Positions 10,094 to 18,821 are shown, counted from the first letter of the stretch. The stretch is DNA of 19,668 bases from Chromera velia (GCA_018398765.1 JAHBMJ010002003.1:1-19668), one strand, 5' to 3'. The notes: a model not told the origin generated them from the sequence alone. Numbers and translations: made by a program.

Positions 10094-10687
10094 GGGCCGG
10101 AGAGGGAGAGGGAGCAAGAAGAAGAAAGCACATACGAGAAAGAGCTTGAAAACATTAGGAGCTCCTTTAATCATAGTACGGAGTGTCAATTGCAAGATCA
10201 TTGCTTGTCTTTCACGCTTCATTTAGTTCGAGATATACATACTTTCTGAGGTGCATGCCCTTCAAGCTCACCAGATGGACTCCATGGGAGAGGAACCATG
10301 GAAATACGCTTCCATTCTTTGTGCACCATTTTGTCCTGCACGCCATGATCAGGCAGGGTTCATGTCAAGCACCTGTTGATGAGTGCATGAAGTGGGTTAC
10401 ATGAAATCTGTGAAACAGAAGAGAGTGGAGGAGAAGGATCTCACCGATGCACACGGAGTAATGCCACAGAGAATGGCAAAACGCACAGGGAGAAATCATG
10501 ATTTCGGACCTCGGTAGAATCCGGGACTGGATCTTCGTCCTGCATGATGTATGTATGCTTGCCTTCGTCTTCTTCTGTTGTCGAGAGACAAACCTGCTGT
10601 CACGTGGAAACGGTGGACAAATCAAAGTGACGCCACAAGATGATCGCTGAAGGCTTGTAAGGCTGGATGGGTGACGCGACAGGCCGG
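6734..10687 (-). CDS. Multi-exon gene ending in a dual-specificity phosphatase (DUSP) domain, C-terminus frameshifted
   Basis: This is the overall gene model on the minus strand; exon blocks are listed separately. The identifying evidence is the C-terminal phosphatase module: P-loop exon 7537-7596, helix exon from 6863 and the PNPGF motif at about 6799-6734. Upstream exons with matching splice phases run back to 10687. They encode a mostly charged or helical region that I do not recognise. DUSPs dephosphorylate Tyr/Ser/Thr-phosphorylated proteins, often MAP kinases, through a Cys-phosphate intermediate. Two weak joins exist: 9161 to 9036 (weak donor gtgatc) and 8096 to 7596 (intermediate exons unresolved). 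If the first join is wrong, the region holds two genes, the upstream one ending at the TGA at 9113-9115. The first exon and start codon are not fixed. Confidence 0.55.
7121..7200. repeat. (CA)n microsatellite in the phosphatase intron
   Basis: CA dinucleotides with occasional ta and cg interruptions; the longest pure block starts at 7141. It lies between the P-loop exon and the exon at 6863. Confidence 0.95.
7537..7596 (-). CDS. Phosphatase P-loop exon (HCxxGxxR active site)
   Basis: This is a 60-nt exon after gcatgcatgcag. It encodes GQNVLVHCKEGKSRSVSVVA and ends at a gtcagt donor, phase 0 at both ends. It contains the cysteine-phosphatase signature HC-X5-R followed by Ser, as in dual-specificity phosphatases (VLVHCxxGxSRS). 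The Cys is the expected nucleophile and the Arg binds phosphate. The next residues expected in the family (AYLM-like) are supplied exactly by the exon starting at 6863. The intron between, about 670 nt, holds a (CA)n tract and open but probably non-coding frames. Confidence 0.85.
7647..7920. repeat. Diverged direct repeat of about 60 bp (7647-7710 and 7861-7920)
   Basis: Both copies run from gctttgt through ttcatcccat to gtgctctagagaaagaag or ctgctctagaaaaagaag. They share about two thirds of positions with a small indel, and start 214 bp apart. On the minus strand each copy is a pyrimidine tract plus ctag acceptor followed by a frame containing WDENTK or WDEHTK. This suggests duplication of an exon with its 3' splice site. 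Confidence 0.7.
7647..8020 (-). CDS. Unresolved small exons between the charged region and the P-loop
   Basis: This stretch should encode the part of the DUSP domain just before the P-loop. Candidates on the minus strand include the frame HVESFREVLHVLKF after the strong acceptor cttttgtttgggcag (about 7977). Two related segments after pyrimidine-rich ctag acceptors also qualify. They contain AWDENTK (about 7674) and KWDEHTK (about 7886). I cannot choose a single splice path that is phase-consistent through to the P-loop exon, so these are recorded as exon candidates only. Confidence 0.3.
8096..8275 (-). CDS. Exon after the minisatellite intron, probably entering the phosphatase region
   Basis: After the acceptor gtataattgcag the phase-0 frame REELYDRKLKSLFRCP fits the preceding exon and stays open for 60 codons (LDFAGTLSDTIGRIHQYLQM). 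The proposed end at 8096 (TCA/gtattt) is only one of several possible donors. A 34-nt intron within it (gtacaaa..acatgcag) is also possible but would shift frame. Canonical DUSP N-terminal motifs are not clear here, so the start of the phosphatase domain remains unplaced. Confidence 0.45.
8336..8740. repeat. 45-bp minisatellite, nine near-identical copies
   Basis: Unit starts at 8336, 8381, 8426, 8471, 8516, 8561, 8606, 8651 and 8696, each exactly 45 bp (core ttcattcaaatacattcgg). Only a few substitutions are seen: ggttctgttcc in copy 4 and acggtcgg in copy 7, plus a cgcgc/cacgc change at one boundary. Because 45 is a multiple of 3 and the unit lacks stops in several frames, long spurious ORFs appear on both strands. 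It fills most of the intron 8276-8742 of the minus-strand gene. Confidence 0.97.
8743..9036 (-). CDS. Two charged exons upstream of the phosphatase (9036-8893, 8835-8743)
   Basis: The exon 9036-8893 follows ttgcgtgcag and has exactly 48 codons, rich in Glu/Arg/Gln (EIKFVVTCNADRG, REQQNVLARLGIAQERL). It is probably coiled or helical, and ends at gtccgc. A 57-nt intron follows. The exon 8835-8743 follows attaccctgcag and encodes 31 Ser/Thr-rich residues (HRSSDDSLSLSARMRTTSS), a possible phosphorylation-rich linker. It ends at a gtgtgt donor that lies directly against the 45-bp minisatellite. Both exons are phase 0 to phase 0. No domain recognised. Confidence 0.55.
9113..9207 (-). CDS. Exon of the minus-strand gene, or its last exon
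   Basis: After the acceptor atctctttcag the frame WQVDDLLQEDPSLPFVIGF continues in phase 1 from the previous exon. It stays open to a TGA at 9113-9115 (tail IYRWNKEF). Two readings are possible. The exon may be spliced at 9161 (TTC/gtgatc, phase 0) into the next exon at 9036, making one long gene. Or it may run to the TGA, ending an upstream gene and leaving the phosphatase as a separate gene starting nearby. The weak donor is the reason for doubt. Confidence 0.5.
9515..9779 (-). CDS. Two exons of the minus-strand gene (9779-9748 and 9576-9515)
   Basis: The first exon follows gactagcag and encodes VHLGAVCRHL, ending in phase 2 at a gtcggt donor. The second follows tgctcttgcag, encodes KLARKALSVWTKTCDEGGEA and ends in phase 1 at a consensus gtaagt donor. 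The join completes a glutamate codon and gives an amphipathic helix. The 171-nt intron between them carries a (CA)n tract. The preceding intron (9780-10135) carries another. Domain unrecognised; coding status is well supported by the donor and phase agreement. Confidence 0.55.
9631..9687. repeat. (CA)n microsatellite
   Basis: It lies in the intron between the exons at 9748 and 9576 of the minus-strand gene and reads as (TG)n in the transcript. Confidence 0.95.
10043..10093. repeat. (CA)n microsatellite
   Basis: It lies in the intron 9780-10135 of the minus-strand gene, close to the gtatgt donor, again (TG)n in the transcript. Confidence 0.95.
10136..10687 (-). CDS. N-terminal exon block of the minus-strand gene (five exons)
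   Basis: Exons are read (minus) at 10687-10612, 10539-10510, 10407-10373, 10335-10272 and 10216-10136. Introns are 72, 102, 37 and 55 nt. Phases agree across the chain, and the exons give protein-like sequence such as PYKPSAIILWRHFDLST, DEDPVPDSTE, ISCNPLHALIN, SVFPWFLSHGVHL and MIKGAPNVFKLFL. Donors include gtgagc and gtatgt; the acceptors are ttttcag, atgcag, ttcacag and gtgcag. The 10687 exon is also open in a second frame, and the acceptor at 10217 sits very close to an ACTAA branch-like motif, so those edges are soft. I do not recognise a domain. A possible start is the ATG at about 10831 (MTIAARARK), but its join phase does not fit the preferred frame. Confidence 0.5.
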
Positions 10688-10749
10688 CTGAAAAGGATCA
10701 ATCGAGTGTCAACGAAGCCTCATTGATCTCTTCACACCATCTTGCAAAT

Positions 10750-11156
10750 TAACTCTTGTTGCATGACGCAGAGAATTAAACTATATAGGGTCGTTTCGCG
10801 CGCTTTGCGCGCGCGCGCTGCGATAGTCATGCAAAATCGATCGATCGTCCCGCGGGCCCGCCCATGCACGTTCGTCGCCGGGGAGCCGAAAACGCGCACT
10901 GCGCGGTTCCTGGCGCACTTAATTGGAGACAGCCGTCTACTGCAAATCTGACACACTCCGAAATCATCTGACGAGTGGCACACTGTAGCACGGGAAGCAA
11001 GGCTGTCAGTGCCTTCCATATGCCTGCTATATCAGTGCCTTCTGCGGATCGACAGTCGAAACAGGGCTCTTTGTACTCGCACGGAGACAGGAAAACTTAA
11101 GTGATCACTTTCTATTTCAGCCTCAGTCTGAACAGCTTTGATTCGCCTTTCCAACC
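10750..11156. promoter_or_regulatory. GC/CpG-rich divergent intergenic region, probable bidirectional promoter
   Basis: It lies between the 5' end of the minus-strand gene (first exon near or above 10687) and the LRR start at 11157. It contains a palindromic TATA-like ctatatag at 10781-10788, a self-complementary GCGCGC-TTT-GCGCGC run at about 10797-10820, a repeated atcgatcgatcg at about 10837, and dense CpG to about 10920. No microsatellites occur here, unlike most non-coding DNA in the window. Part may be transcribed as 5' UTR or first exon. Confidence 0.45.
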
Positions 11157-14100
11157 ATGGAGGGTGGACAGGTGGTTGCTTCCAGGACCCGCTCAAGTGC
11201 GTCCATTGTTTCGTTTGTGCGTTTGGTTTGTTGTTTTCGAAGTTTCTCTTGAGCTCTTGAATCACGTCTCTTACTCATTTTTCGAGGTGTTCTTGAGTCT
11301 TCATCGGCCCTTTTTTTGCCTCTCTGAACTTCCTCAAGACCTAACGGGTGCCACCCTGCCCTCCCTCCTTTCTTGTCGTTTGTGTATGCAGAGCTGCTGC
11401 ACGCGGCTGAGGAGGAGAAGATTCAGAATTGCCAGGACGCCCTGACGATTCTTCTGAAGTCCTTTCCTCCTTCAGACACGGTTGGTGCGTATACAGGTGC
11501 AAGGTCTCCCCCTTTCCACCCCACCTTCCCTCTCTGTCACTCAGTATGCATTCATAGCATCCTCTGCCCTCAGGCCGAGACCAGACCAGACGAGACACCT
11601 GAAATAAGGGAGCCTGTCTCACTTACTCGCCCGCTTACTTGTCTTATCACTGAATGATGTCGTCGCTCCCTCTGTGCATGCAGGAGCTTGCCGAGTATGC
11701 GACGAAGAGGGTCTCCTACGGAGTGGCGTGGCTGTTCTCGCACTTCATCAAGAAGGCATGTCATGTAGTTGTCTTCCTTCCTTCCTTCCTGGCTGGGGCC
11801 TGGCTGCCTGCCTGGCATTGCTCTCATTTGGTCTCTTCCGATTTCTCTGACTGGCTTTGGTGAGAGAGAGGTTCTTTTCCTGTTTGTTGAAAGCAGCCTA
11901 ACATGCCTGTCTCCCCACATGCCTGTCTCCCCACATGCCTGTCTCCATCCCTCCCTCCCCCCCTCTCCCTTTCCCTCCCTCTCTCTCACACACGCTGTTT
12001 TTTCTTTCTTTCTTTTCTTTCTTTCTTTCTTTCTTTCTTTCTCTCTTTCTCTCTTTCTTTGATTGATTGATCGAGGACTGTCCCCCAAAAAACCGTGCAA
12101 CTGGTGGGTGTCGTCTAGACTCGTCATTCGCTTCCTTCCCTGTCTGCCTGCAGAAGATCATTTCTGCGTCCGTCCAGCGCTTCTGCCTGACAAGTAGGTA
12201 GTGAGAAGAGACGAGAAGAGATGACGGCCATGCACTCTCAGTAAGAGGGACCCAGAGAGAGAGAGAGAGAGAGAGAGACGGAAACTTGCAATTCTCATTG
12301 CATCGACTGTGTGTGTGCCTGCGGGTACGTGCTGTTCTTTTCTTCTTTCCCTTCTTCCTCACCATGCCTTTTTCCGTCTTCCCTTCCAGTCTCCATCCTC
12401 TGATGTGTTCTTCTCCCCGATTTCCGCTTTCATGCATGTGAGCTGATTCGTTTCCTTTCTGCTTGCTGTTTTCCTGCTGCTGCTGCATGCAGTGGATTAC
12501 GGCTTAGGCTTCGGCAAGCTGCTCCTGTTGTTGAAGATCATGCCCGTCTCCACTGATCATCTGGGACTCGGTCGGTCTGTCAGACTGACTGCCCATGCAT
12601 TGATCGATCCTTCTGCCTGCGTGGTTGCCTCTCTGTCTGTCTGCCTCCCTGTCTGTCTTCTGAGTTGTCGTGATGTTCTTTTGTTTTTGCTGCTTTCTTT
12701 CTTCCTTCTTGTCTGTTGTGTGCATGAAGAAAAGGAGGGAGAAAGAGACAGATAGTCCTTCCGTAGGGTGATGTTTTTTGTTTTGGGTTTTCTTCTCTTT
12801 ACTAGTTCTTTTTCTTGCCTTGTGGAAGTGATGGATTGAGAACGTGTGACTTCAAGTGATCACGTGAAGGAAACCTCATCGGGGGAGCAGACGCGGTAAG
12901 CGGCGCTTAAGTCTGTCTGAGTGTCGCGCCCCCTTCCGCCTGTCTGATTGTCGGTGCTTTTTTTGACTGTCCAAAGGAAAAAGAAAGAAAAAAGGGGGAA
13001 AAAATTAATTAAGTCTGGACGTCCCGGGAGTATGGATGGGTGGATGGATGGACGGCTCATTTTCTTCTCTACGAACCTTTTGGTGCCTCCCGCCCTTCTG
13101 TTGCCCTTTCCTTGCCACTCCTTCGCTTCCTTCCTTCCGAATCCCATAGCCCTCCTCCCCCGTTCTTCCCTTCCCTCAATTCGCGTAGATCTGTGGCCCT
13201 TCAGTGCCGTGACTAAAAGGACGATCGACAAACGGAAGTTCAATGCCTTCTGCAAGCTCCTCAAAAAGGCTGATGGGCGGGAGCAGTCTATAAAGATCAA
13301 GACCCTAAACCTCACTGGTCGGTCAGTCAGTTGGTTAGTACGATCGCTCGAGCACAAAGGATGCATGCAGACACATGAAGGGAAAAATGGAGACATGCAG
13401 ATGCTTTCATTTCCACAGAAAGTGCGCGCGTGAGTTTCTTTGTGCAAGTATCGGGGGGGGGCGAATGGACGGGGCTGAAGAGTCACAGACACACACGGGT
13501 GAAAACTTTTTTGGGAGATCTGTGAAAGCAGAAACGGTTGTTAAATACCGCCTCAATCAAATCATATACTGTCTCTGATTGCATGCATGTCTCTCCCGAT
13601 CCAGCTGGCTCTTGCATGTTTCTTCTCCCTCCCTCCCTCCCTCCCTCCCTCCCTCCCTCTCCTTTGCCGGCCCTGAACTCCATTCCAGGGTGCCAGTGTG
13701 ACAAGATACCGCGTATCCTGGGCTCTCTTCCGAACTCCCTCATCGTCCTGGACCTGCAAGGTCGGTCGGTGAAGCGAGCGAGGAGGGAGGGAAAACGATC
13801 GAGCGGACAAATTAATGCATGCATGGTAATTACATACGCAATCCCATGAACACAGACGCGTTGCGTGAAAGACACGCTGTGGATTCAGACAAAGAATACA
13901 ATCACACTTAGTATCGATACACATGACTACTCACTCAGATTTGGCAGGATCGAGAAATCCGGGTGCCTCCAGCTGTTTGTCGGTTTACGTGTGTGCAGAA
14001 AGTCAAAATTGTCCTGTCTGCAGCATCATGGGTTTCTACAATTCGCGCACACCTCTTTGCCCCCCATTGAGTTTCTAGTCCAATTTTTGCCGCCCTTTCA

Positions 14101-14502
14101 TCTGGTGGTTTGAGTAGGGTCGGCAAGTCACACTGGCCTGCACGGCATGGTGTAGCCTCCTTAGCCTTCCCTTGTATGATGGTGATGATGATGATGCAGG
14201 CAGTATGGCCTTCAGCTTTAGATGCCGCCATCAGGAGGTGAAGAAGCTCGCCGAGGGCTTCACCAGCAAGCGGCTATCAGCCGTCCGCAGCCTCAACCTG
14301 AGTGGGGCCATAGAGCGGACGAACCTGGAAGTTCTCTGCAGGGAGCTTCGGTTGTGCAAGCCCATTGTTCCCTTCGAGCATCTCTTCTTTGCCGGTACGT
14401 CAGCTCGCGATTTCACGCAACAAAGGAAGCGGGCATCCACCAGGCCAGAAGGGTCCTCAACACTCAGCTCACCCACGCACACACACACACGCACACACGC
14501 AC

Positions 14503-14543
<41 letters not shown>

Positions 14544-16496
14544 CAGGAACACACATTCTTCATGGTGTCTTTTTTTTCGCGTGCCTTCCTGACATGATGG
14601 CTACGCCCTCGCAAAGTTCACTCCCGAATCCGTCGACACTTGCAAGGGGCCTGATCCTGTTTCGAAGCCTCTCTGTGCTGAGTCCTCACTTGGATCCTCT
14701 TTGTTTTTGTCTGTCTGTCTGCCTGCCTTTCTGCCTTTCTGCCTTTCTGTCTGTCTGTCTGTCTGTATTCTGAAAGAAACGGAGAAAGAAGCAAAGAGAG
14801 AGCTGTATGTTATGTCTGTCTTTCTGTCCGGTCTCCTCTTGCAGACAATGATTGGAATGCACACGGGATTCACGTTGCCCACGAGCTCTCACACTTCTTC
14901 AGAGCCGGCTATGCCCGTGCTCTTCAGACGTTGGTGCTTGACAACTGCCGTATTCCCGGTCCGGGAGTGAACTCGATTTGCGGCGCTCTTGAGGTAGCTT
15001 CCAGGGACCCCCGGCTTCCCACGAATAGTCTCCCCCTGACGACCCTGAGTCTGAAAGGGAACGGCGAGCCCCGTTTTGCTAGGGCAGATCGTTACTTGTC
15101 CAGCTCGGTGGTCACAGTCATCCGAGAAAAGATTCTGCCCGACCTGCAGAACCTCGATCTTGCCAACTGTGATATTTCCCCGCTGGGGTTGATAGCATTT
15201 GGTGAAGCAATGGCAGAGCGGGTGGTTGGGAATTTGAAGACTCTAGATGTGAGGGGGAACAATCTCCGTGATTCACAAACGGCAGGACAGGCTTTGGCAG
15301 GGGGTATGGTGGCCAGTGCGGTGCCTGACCTGTCCAAAGTCACCCTCTGGGAACGTATTTCGGGCACAGGTCATAGCGAATTTTTCAAATACTTGCTCAC
15401 AGGGACGGCTGAATTGCCCCCAAAGCTCGATCTGAGAAATATGGAGATTGAGTATCTCCCAGCTGACCTCGCAACACTCCTCCTGAGCAGCCGGTGGGAG
15501 AGAATCCCAAACTTTTCACAAATTCAGGTCTCCTCGGGGAATGGAGTGGCCGCACTTCTCGCAGCTGTGACGGCTGCCCCGATCCCTTTCCCCATTCCCG
15601 AACTTGCAATCAGCAACTTTTCGCCCTCTTCCGAACAGGCGAATCAAATGAGCACCTGTTTCAAATGGGCGAAGCTTACCCAACCCCTCACAAGTCTTCA
15701 GATCAGCATGGGACCGGGAGTTCTCACAGCGGAAGACCGTCTCGCCCTCTTTGAGTCGTTCAAAGAGTGCAGCTTCCCCAAATTGACGGAGTTGATCGTC
15801 AAAAAGAGTCATGTCCCTGCCCTCAGCATGCAAGATGAAGACGTGGTGGCTCTCGTGGAGGCCTTCAAGGAGGGCACGCTGTCCGCTGTTGAGACTCTGG
15901 GGTTGTCGGGAGAGTTTGGGGTCGTGGGGGTGAAGGCGTTGGTGGGAGAAGCGGGTCAGACGTACCTGTCACGCATAGTCACGCTGCGACTGGCCGAGTC
16001 GCAAGCGGGCTCACTGAGCTCTGTGAGAGTGCTCTCTCGAGCCCTCTCTGACGGGCGACTGAGCAGACTCCGTGAGCTGGATTTGGGTCAAACAGGGCTC
16101 ACCGATGCCGGCTTGCGCACCCTCACGAGAGCCGCCAAAGCCGATCAGTTCCCTTCCCTCGAGGTTCTCAATCTCAGAGAGAACAAGCTTCTCACGTGCA
16201 GCCCGATCAAATTTTTGCGTACTACGTTGAAAAATTGTCCTGCCTGCTTTCGTTCCCTTTCTTCTCTTATTTTGAACGGCTGTGATGGGTTGGTTGGGGA
16301 TGCAGGTGAGGTGTTGTTTGACATCGTGTCGTCGGGCGAGAGACTGCCCTCGCTTGAGAAGCTTCAGCTCGAGATTGTCGAAGATCTGGCATACAACAGC
16401 TTCTTTGAGAAAGTCACAAAGGAAGTCAAGGCCAGGTCTCGGAGCTGCTGCAAGATACTCAGAGTTTTTTCGATGAAGACCTCTTTTGCGTTTTGA
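11157..16496 (+). CDS. Nine-exon leucine-rich-repeat protein (ribonuclease-inhibitor-like LRRs)
   Basis: Exons read as 11157-11196, 11392-11480, 11684-11755, 12154-12193, 12493-12570, 13189-13317, 13689-13760, 14200-14394 and 14845-16496, stop TGA. Splice phases agree at every junction (1,0,0,1,1,1,1,1), giving about 788 residues. The start was chosen because AACCATGG is a strong Kozak context and the exon ends at a good donor (gtgcgt); an alternative open frame from 11121 has no ATG. Residues 1-106 are helical-looking and unrecognised (YATKRVSYGVAWLFSHF). From about residue 140 come irregular LRRs: IKTLNLTG, LIVLDLQG, VRSLNLSG, LQTLVLDNC, LQNLDLANCDISPLG, LKTLDVRGNNL, LRELDLGQTGLTDAG, LEVLNLRENKL. 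Several exons carry roughly one repeat between phase-1 introns. There is no signal peptide or clear membrane segment, so an intracellular protein-binding scaffold is inferred. Exon 3 may instead end at 11764 (GT donor), adding three residues. The LRR family is certain; the specific function is unknown. Confidence 0.85.
11901..12060 (+). repeat. 16-bp tandem repeat and (CTTT)n tract in LRR intron 3
   Basis: The unit acatgcctgtctcccc is present almost three times at 11901-11946. A pyrimidine-rich stretch follows, then a (CTTT)n/(CTCT)n tract at 12001-12060. All lie in the intron between the exons ending 11755 and starting 12154. Confidence 0.9.
13626..13662 (+). repeat. (CCCT)n tract in LRR intron 6
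   Basis: About nine ccct/ctcc repeats sit 30-60 nt before the acceptor at 13688 and serve as part of its polypyrimidine tract. Confidence 0.9.
14467..14767 (+). repeat. (CA)n-(GA)n and (CTGT)n/(CTTT)n tracts in LRR intron 8
   Basis: CA/CG dinucleotides at about 14474-14505 are followed by (GA)n to 14538. A (ctgt/cttt/gcct)n block occupies 14708-14767. The flanking intron 14395-14844 shows no other feature. Confidence 0.9.
14845..16496 (+). CDS. Terminal long exon of the LRR gene, carrying most LRR repeats
   Basis: The last exon alone encodes 550 residues without interruption and is by far the longest clean coding run in the window. It opens after the acceptor ctcctcttgcag in phase 1 (aspartate codon completed by the previous exon). 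It holds about a dozen LxxLxLxxN/C-type repeats spaced irregularly, with degenerate stretches around 15360-15700. The C-terminal tail after LPSLEKLQLEI is basic and cysteine-containing (ARSRSCCKILRVF). Base composition is balanced and free of microsatellites, unlike the flanking introns. Confidence 0.9.
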
Positions 16497-17830
16497 GAGG
16501 CGCGTCTGCGTGGTTTTGTAAAATTTTGGAATGAAGCCTTATTATATGAAGGCATGCTTGATGTACTCTTGAGGCCTCCCTCTCCATTTTTGAGGCTTGC
16601 TTTGGCTTTAGACTTGAACTTCAGTGCAAAGAATTGCGGACGCGAGGGCGATAAGGGCCGGATAAGTCCTGAGATGAGCTTTGAACAGTCAAATAGATGT
16701 CTATCCATGACTTCCTAGATGATTTCACAAGCTTCACAATATACACTGTAAAAAATGTCAGAAAAGAGATAGAAAACTGGTAGAAAAATTATCGAACGAA
16801 ATTTAAACTTCAAGTGTATTAGAAATTTTCTAGGTTATTTCAACTAAATTTCTCATTATCATTTTGTTGTTTCAAGCTAGTGAGCCACCACTTAAGCTCT
16901 GGCCAACCCTCTCAATTCCCACTGGCAGCATATCTTACAAAAATTTATTTACTCTAGTGCTTACTTAACCTACTAACGTATGAATCTAGGTATCAATAAT
17001 ATTCGATTCTAAAATACTCTTCAAGTTTTATATATGTGACAAGTTGACTAACAACAAAAATTTATTTTTTAAAAACGAATCAATGAAAATAATGACTGCC
17101 TAGATGACTACTAATATGAATTGAATGAATGAACCTAGGAATGAACTTGAAATGATTGAATTGAGGTGGTTAAAGTCGGGGCCCGAGGAACTATCCCTGA
17201 CAGACGTGGAAGAACCAAGAGTAGTGCATGTTCGATACAGAAACGTATCACACTGCTGGTTAGGCTTCTAAAAGTGAGCAGTACCATCCACGGAGCATGT
17301 ATAGATATAACAAATAGGTTACGGTGACGGTGTGGTCTTAGTGGTCTACAGTTAAGACACTTTCAAAATCGATTGAATCGGATTGATCGATTGGAGCATG
17401 CATGCATGGTTTGTTTACAGAACCTAGGCTTGGAGGAGCGATCCCCACAGAGCATCATATATCATGATACTGGCATCAGATTCCTTAAAAGCGGACTACT
17501 TATACAGCTAGTTATACAGTTATTTATATGTTGCTACATAGATATATTGTCTAGTATATTGTATTAAAGTTAATTAAACTTACCAAAATTTTATATGTCA
17601 ACCTTGAACACATGGATTCGCATGGGTTTAATCGTTAAAAATTGCTTGGGATAGTGACGTCATAGTGGTATCTGATAGTCCAACTGTGACTTTCCGACCA
17701 TCCTTATACTTTCAGTAAGCCTGATCGACCCAAAAGTTGCGAGGAGGTTCTAAGTAGTGCCAGCAGTGCTACTAAGATAGCTGAATAACACGATCTTGTC
17801 CAAAAAGAAATTAAATCAGTCAGTCATTCA
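16497..17830. other. LRR 3' flank and AT-rich block
   Basis: The first 250 bp is presumably the 3' UTR of the LRR gene, without a clear AATAAA signal. From about 16740 the sequence becomes AT-rich with stops in all frames, similar in texture to 3400-4345, including gtcggggcccgaggaac at 17176 and a gattgaatcggattgatcgatt palindrome near 17371. No gene or RNA recognised. Confidence 0.5.
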
Positions 17831-18360
17831 GCCATGCAGAAGACAGAAGGGTGTGGTTCAAGGTTGGATCGCGATGAATGCAAAATCGAGTCAAAGAAGA
17901 CATGCATCTACACTGTCGCTTTTCCTTTCCACTCCTTTGATTCCGGTCCAACCAGAGAACTCGATCCAGGGAAGAGACGAGACGGAGTGAAGAGTAGGAA
18001 GAAGCAGCGAGGGGAATGAAGGGAGATTTGGGCAATGAAGGAAAACTGCAGGATCGAAGAGAGGACTATGCCGGAAAGACCTGCGGAAAAGGAAGGGAAA
18101 GAGGAGGGAACGGACGCGGGGGAAGTTCAACGGGAGGGAAAGACCAGAAGGAAGAAGGGAAAGGAGGGAAGGCTGGAAGGAGGGAGGGAGCTGAACAGCT
18201 ATAGGTGAAATCGGAAGGGGAAATTAAAGGCACGCGTATATCTGGGGACCCACTAATGGCTCCACGGGGTTTGTTCGACAATATCTTTCCAAATTCCGTT
18301 GTGTCTCTGCTTCTAAAGACACACCTTAGAGGGAGGACGTAATTGTACTCACCCGCGAAG
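17831..18360. other. Purine-rich plus strand, unresolved
   Basis: The plus strand is GGA/GAA-rich from 17960 to 18200. On the minus strand this is a long pyrimidine tract ending ttttccgcag (18082), which looks like a strong 3' splice site. Following minus frames (DSVDACLL- and LDRNQRSGK-type) are plausible but cannot be tied to an upstream exon. Confidence 0.3.
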
Positions 18361-18520
18361 AACTTCCAGCAGCTCCAACCTGAAGACAGATACAAAAGAT
18401 ACCTGTCTGAAGCGGGCACTAGACGATTTTATATGTAATGCAGAACACACGATCACGGATGCGCTCCCTCTCAGCAGTCCAAGATAGAAGCCTACAAGTG
18501 TCTCTCCGCTGAGCAGTCTA
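18361..18520 (-). CDS. Tentative downstream exons of the 19126-19406 gene
   Basis: On the minus strand, after a ttagactgctcag acceptor, the phase-0 frame LLSWTAERERIRDRVFCITY reads to a gtctag donor. After a 45-nt intron (ending tctgtcttcag) a 27-nt exon VGAAGSSSR ends at gtgagt. Phases would fit the exon ending at 19126. The sequence does not continue an obvious Tudor fold, so the link is weak. The intron from 19125 would contain the long CA repeat. Confidence 0.25.
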
Positions 18521-18657
18521 AGCAGATCATTGGCCAAACACCATCGCGCACGCACAGCAACACACCTACCAAACAAACAGATTCAATTACCGAAAGTTTC
18601 AACAGAAGTAGTCGTCGTACCTCTGTTCTTCTTCCGGACTGCCCCCTTCCTGCACGT

Positions 18658-18658
<1 letters not shown>

Positions 18659-18692
<34 letters not shown>

Positions 18693-18722
18693 TACACACA
18701 CACACGTACACACAGACACACA

Positions 18723-18757
<35 letters not shown>

Positions 18758-18767
18758 GCACGCACAG

Positions 18768-18798
<31 letters not shown>

Positions 18799-18821
18799 GA
18801 CACACACACACACACACACAA
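18659..18821. repeat. Long interrupted (CA)n microsatellite
   Basis: About 160 bp of CA dinucleotides with ta, ga and cg variants. It generates long meaningless ORFs on both strands (CVCVCV- and HTHTHT-type). Confidence 0.97.

Noticed and set aside
11101-11347. Alternative first exon of the LRR gene in the frame NSFDSPFQPWRVDRW
   Set aside because: It is phase-compatible with exon 2 but has no ATG, needs an unseen upstream exon and uses a weak donor (gtgcca). The ATG at 11157 with donor gtgcgt is better.
17176-17360. tRNA or small RNA gene in the AT-rich block
   Set aside because: A B-box-like ttcgata was seen but no cloverleaf could be formed.
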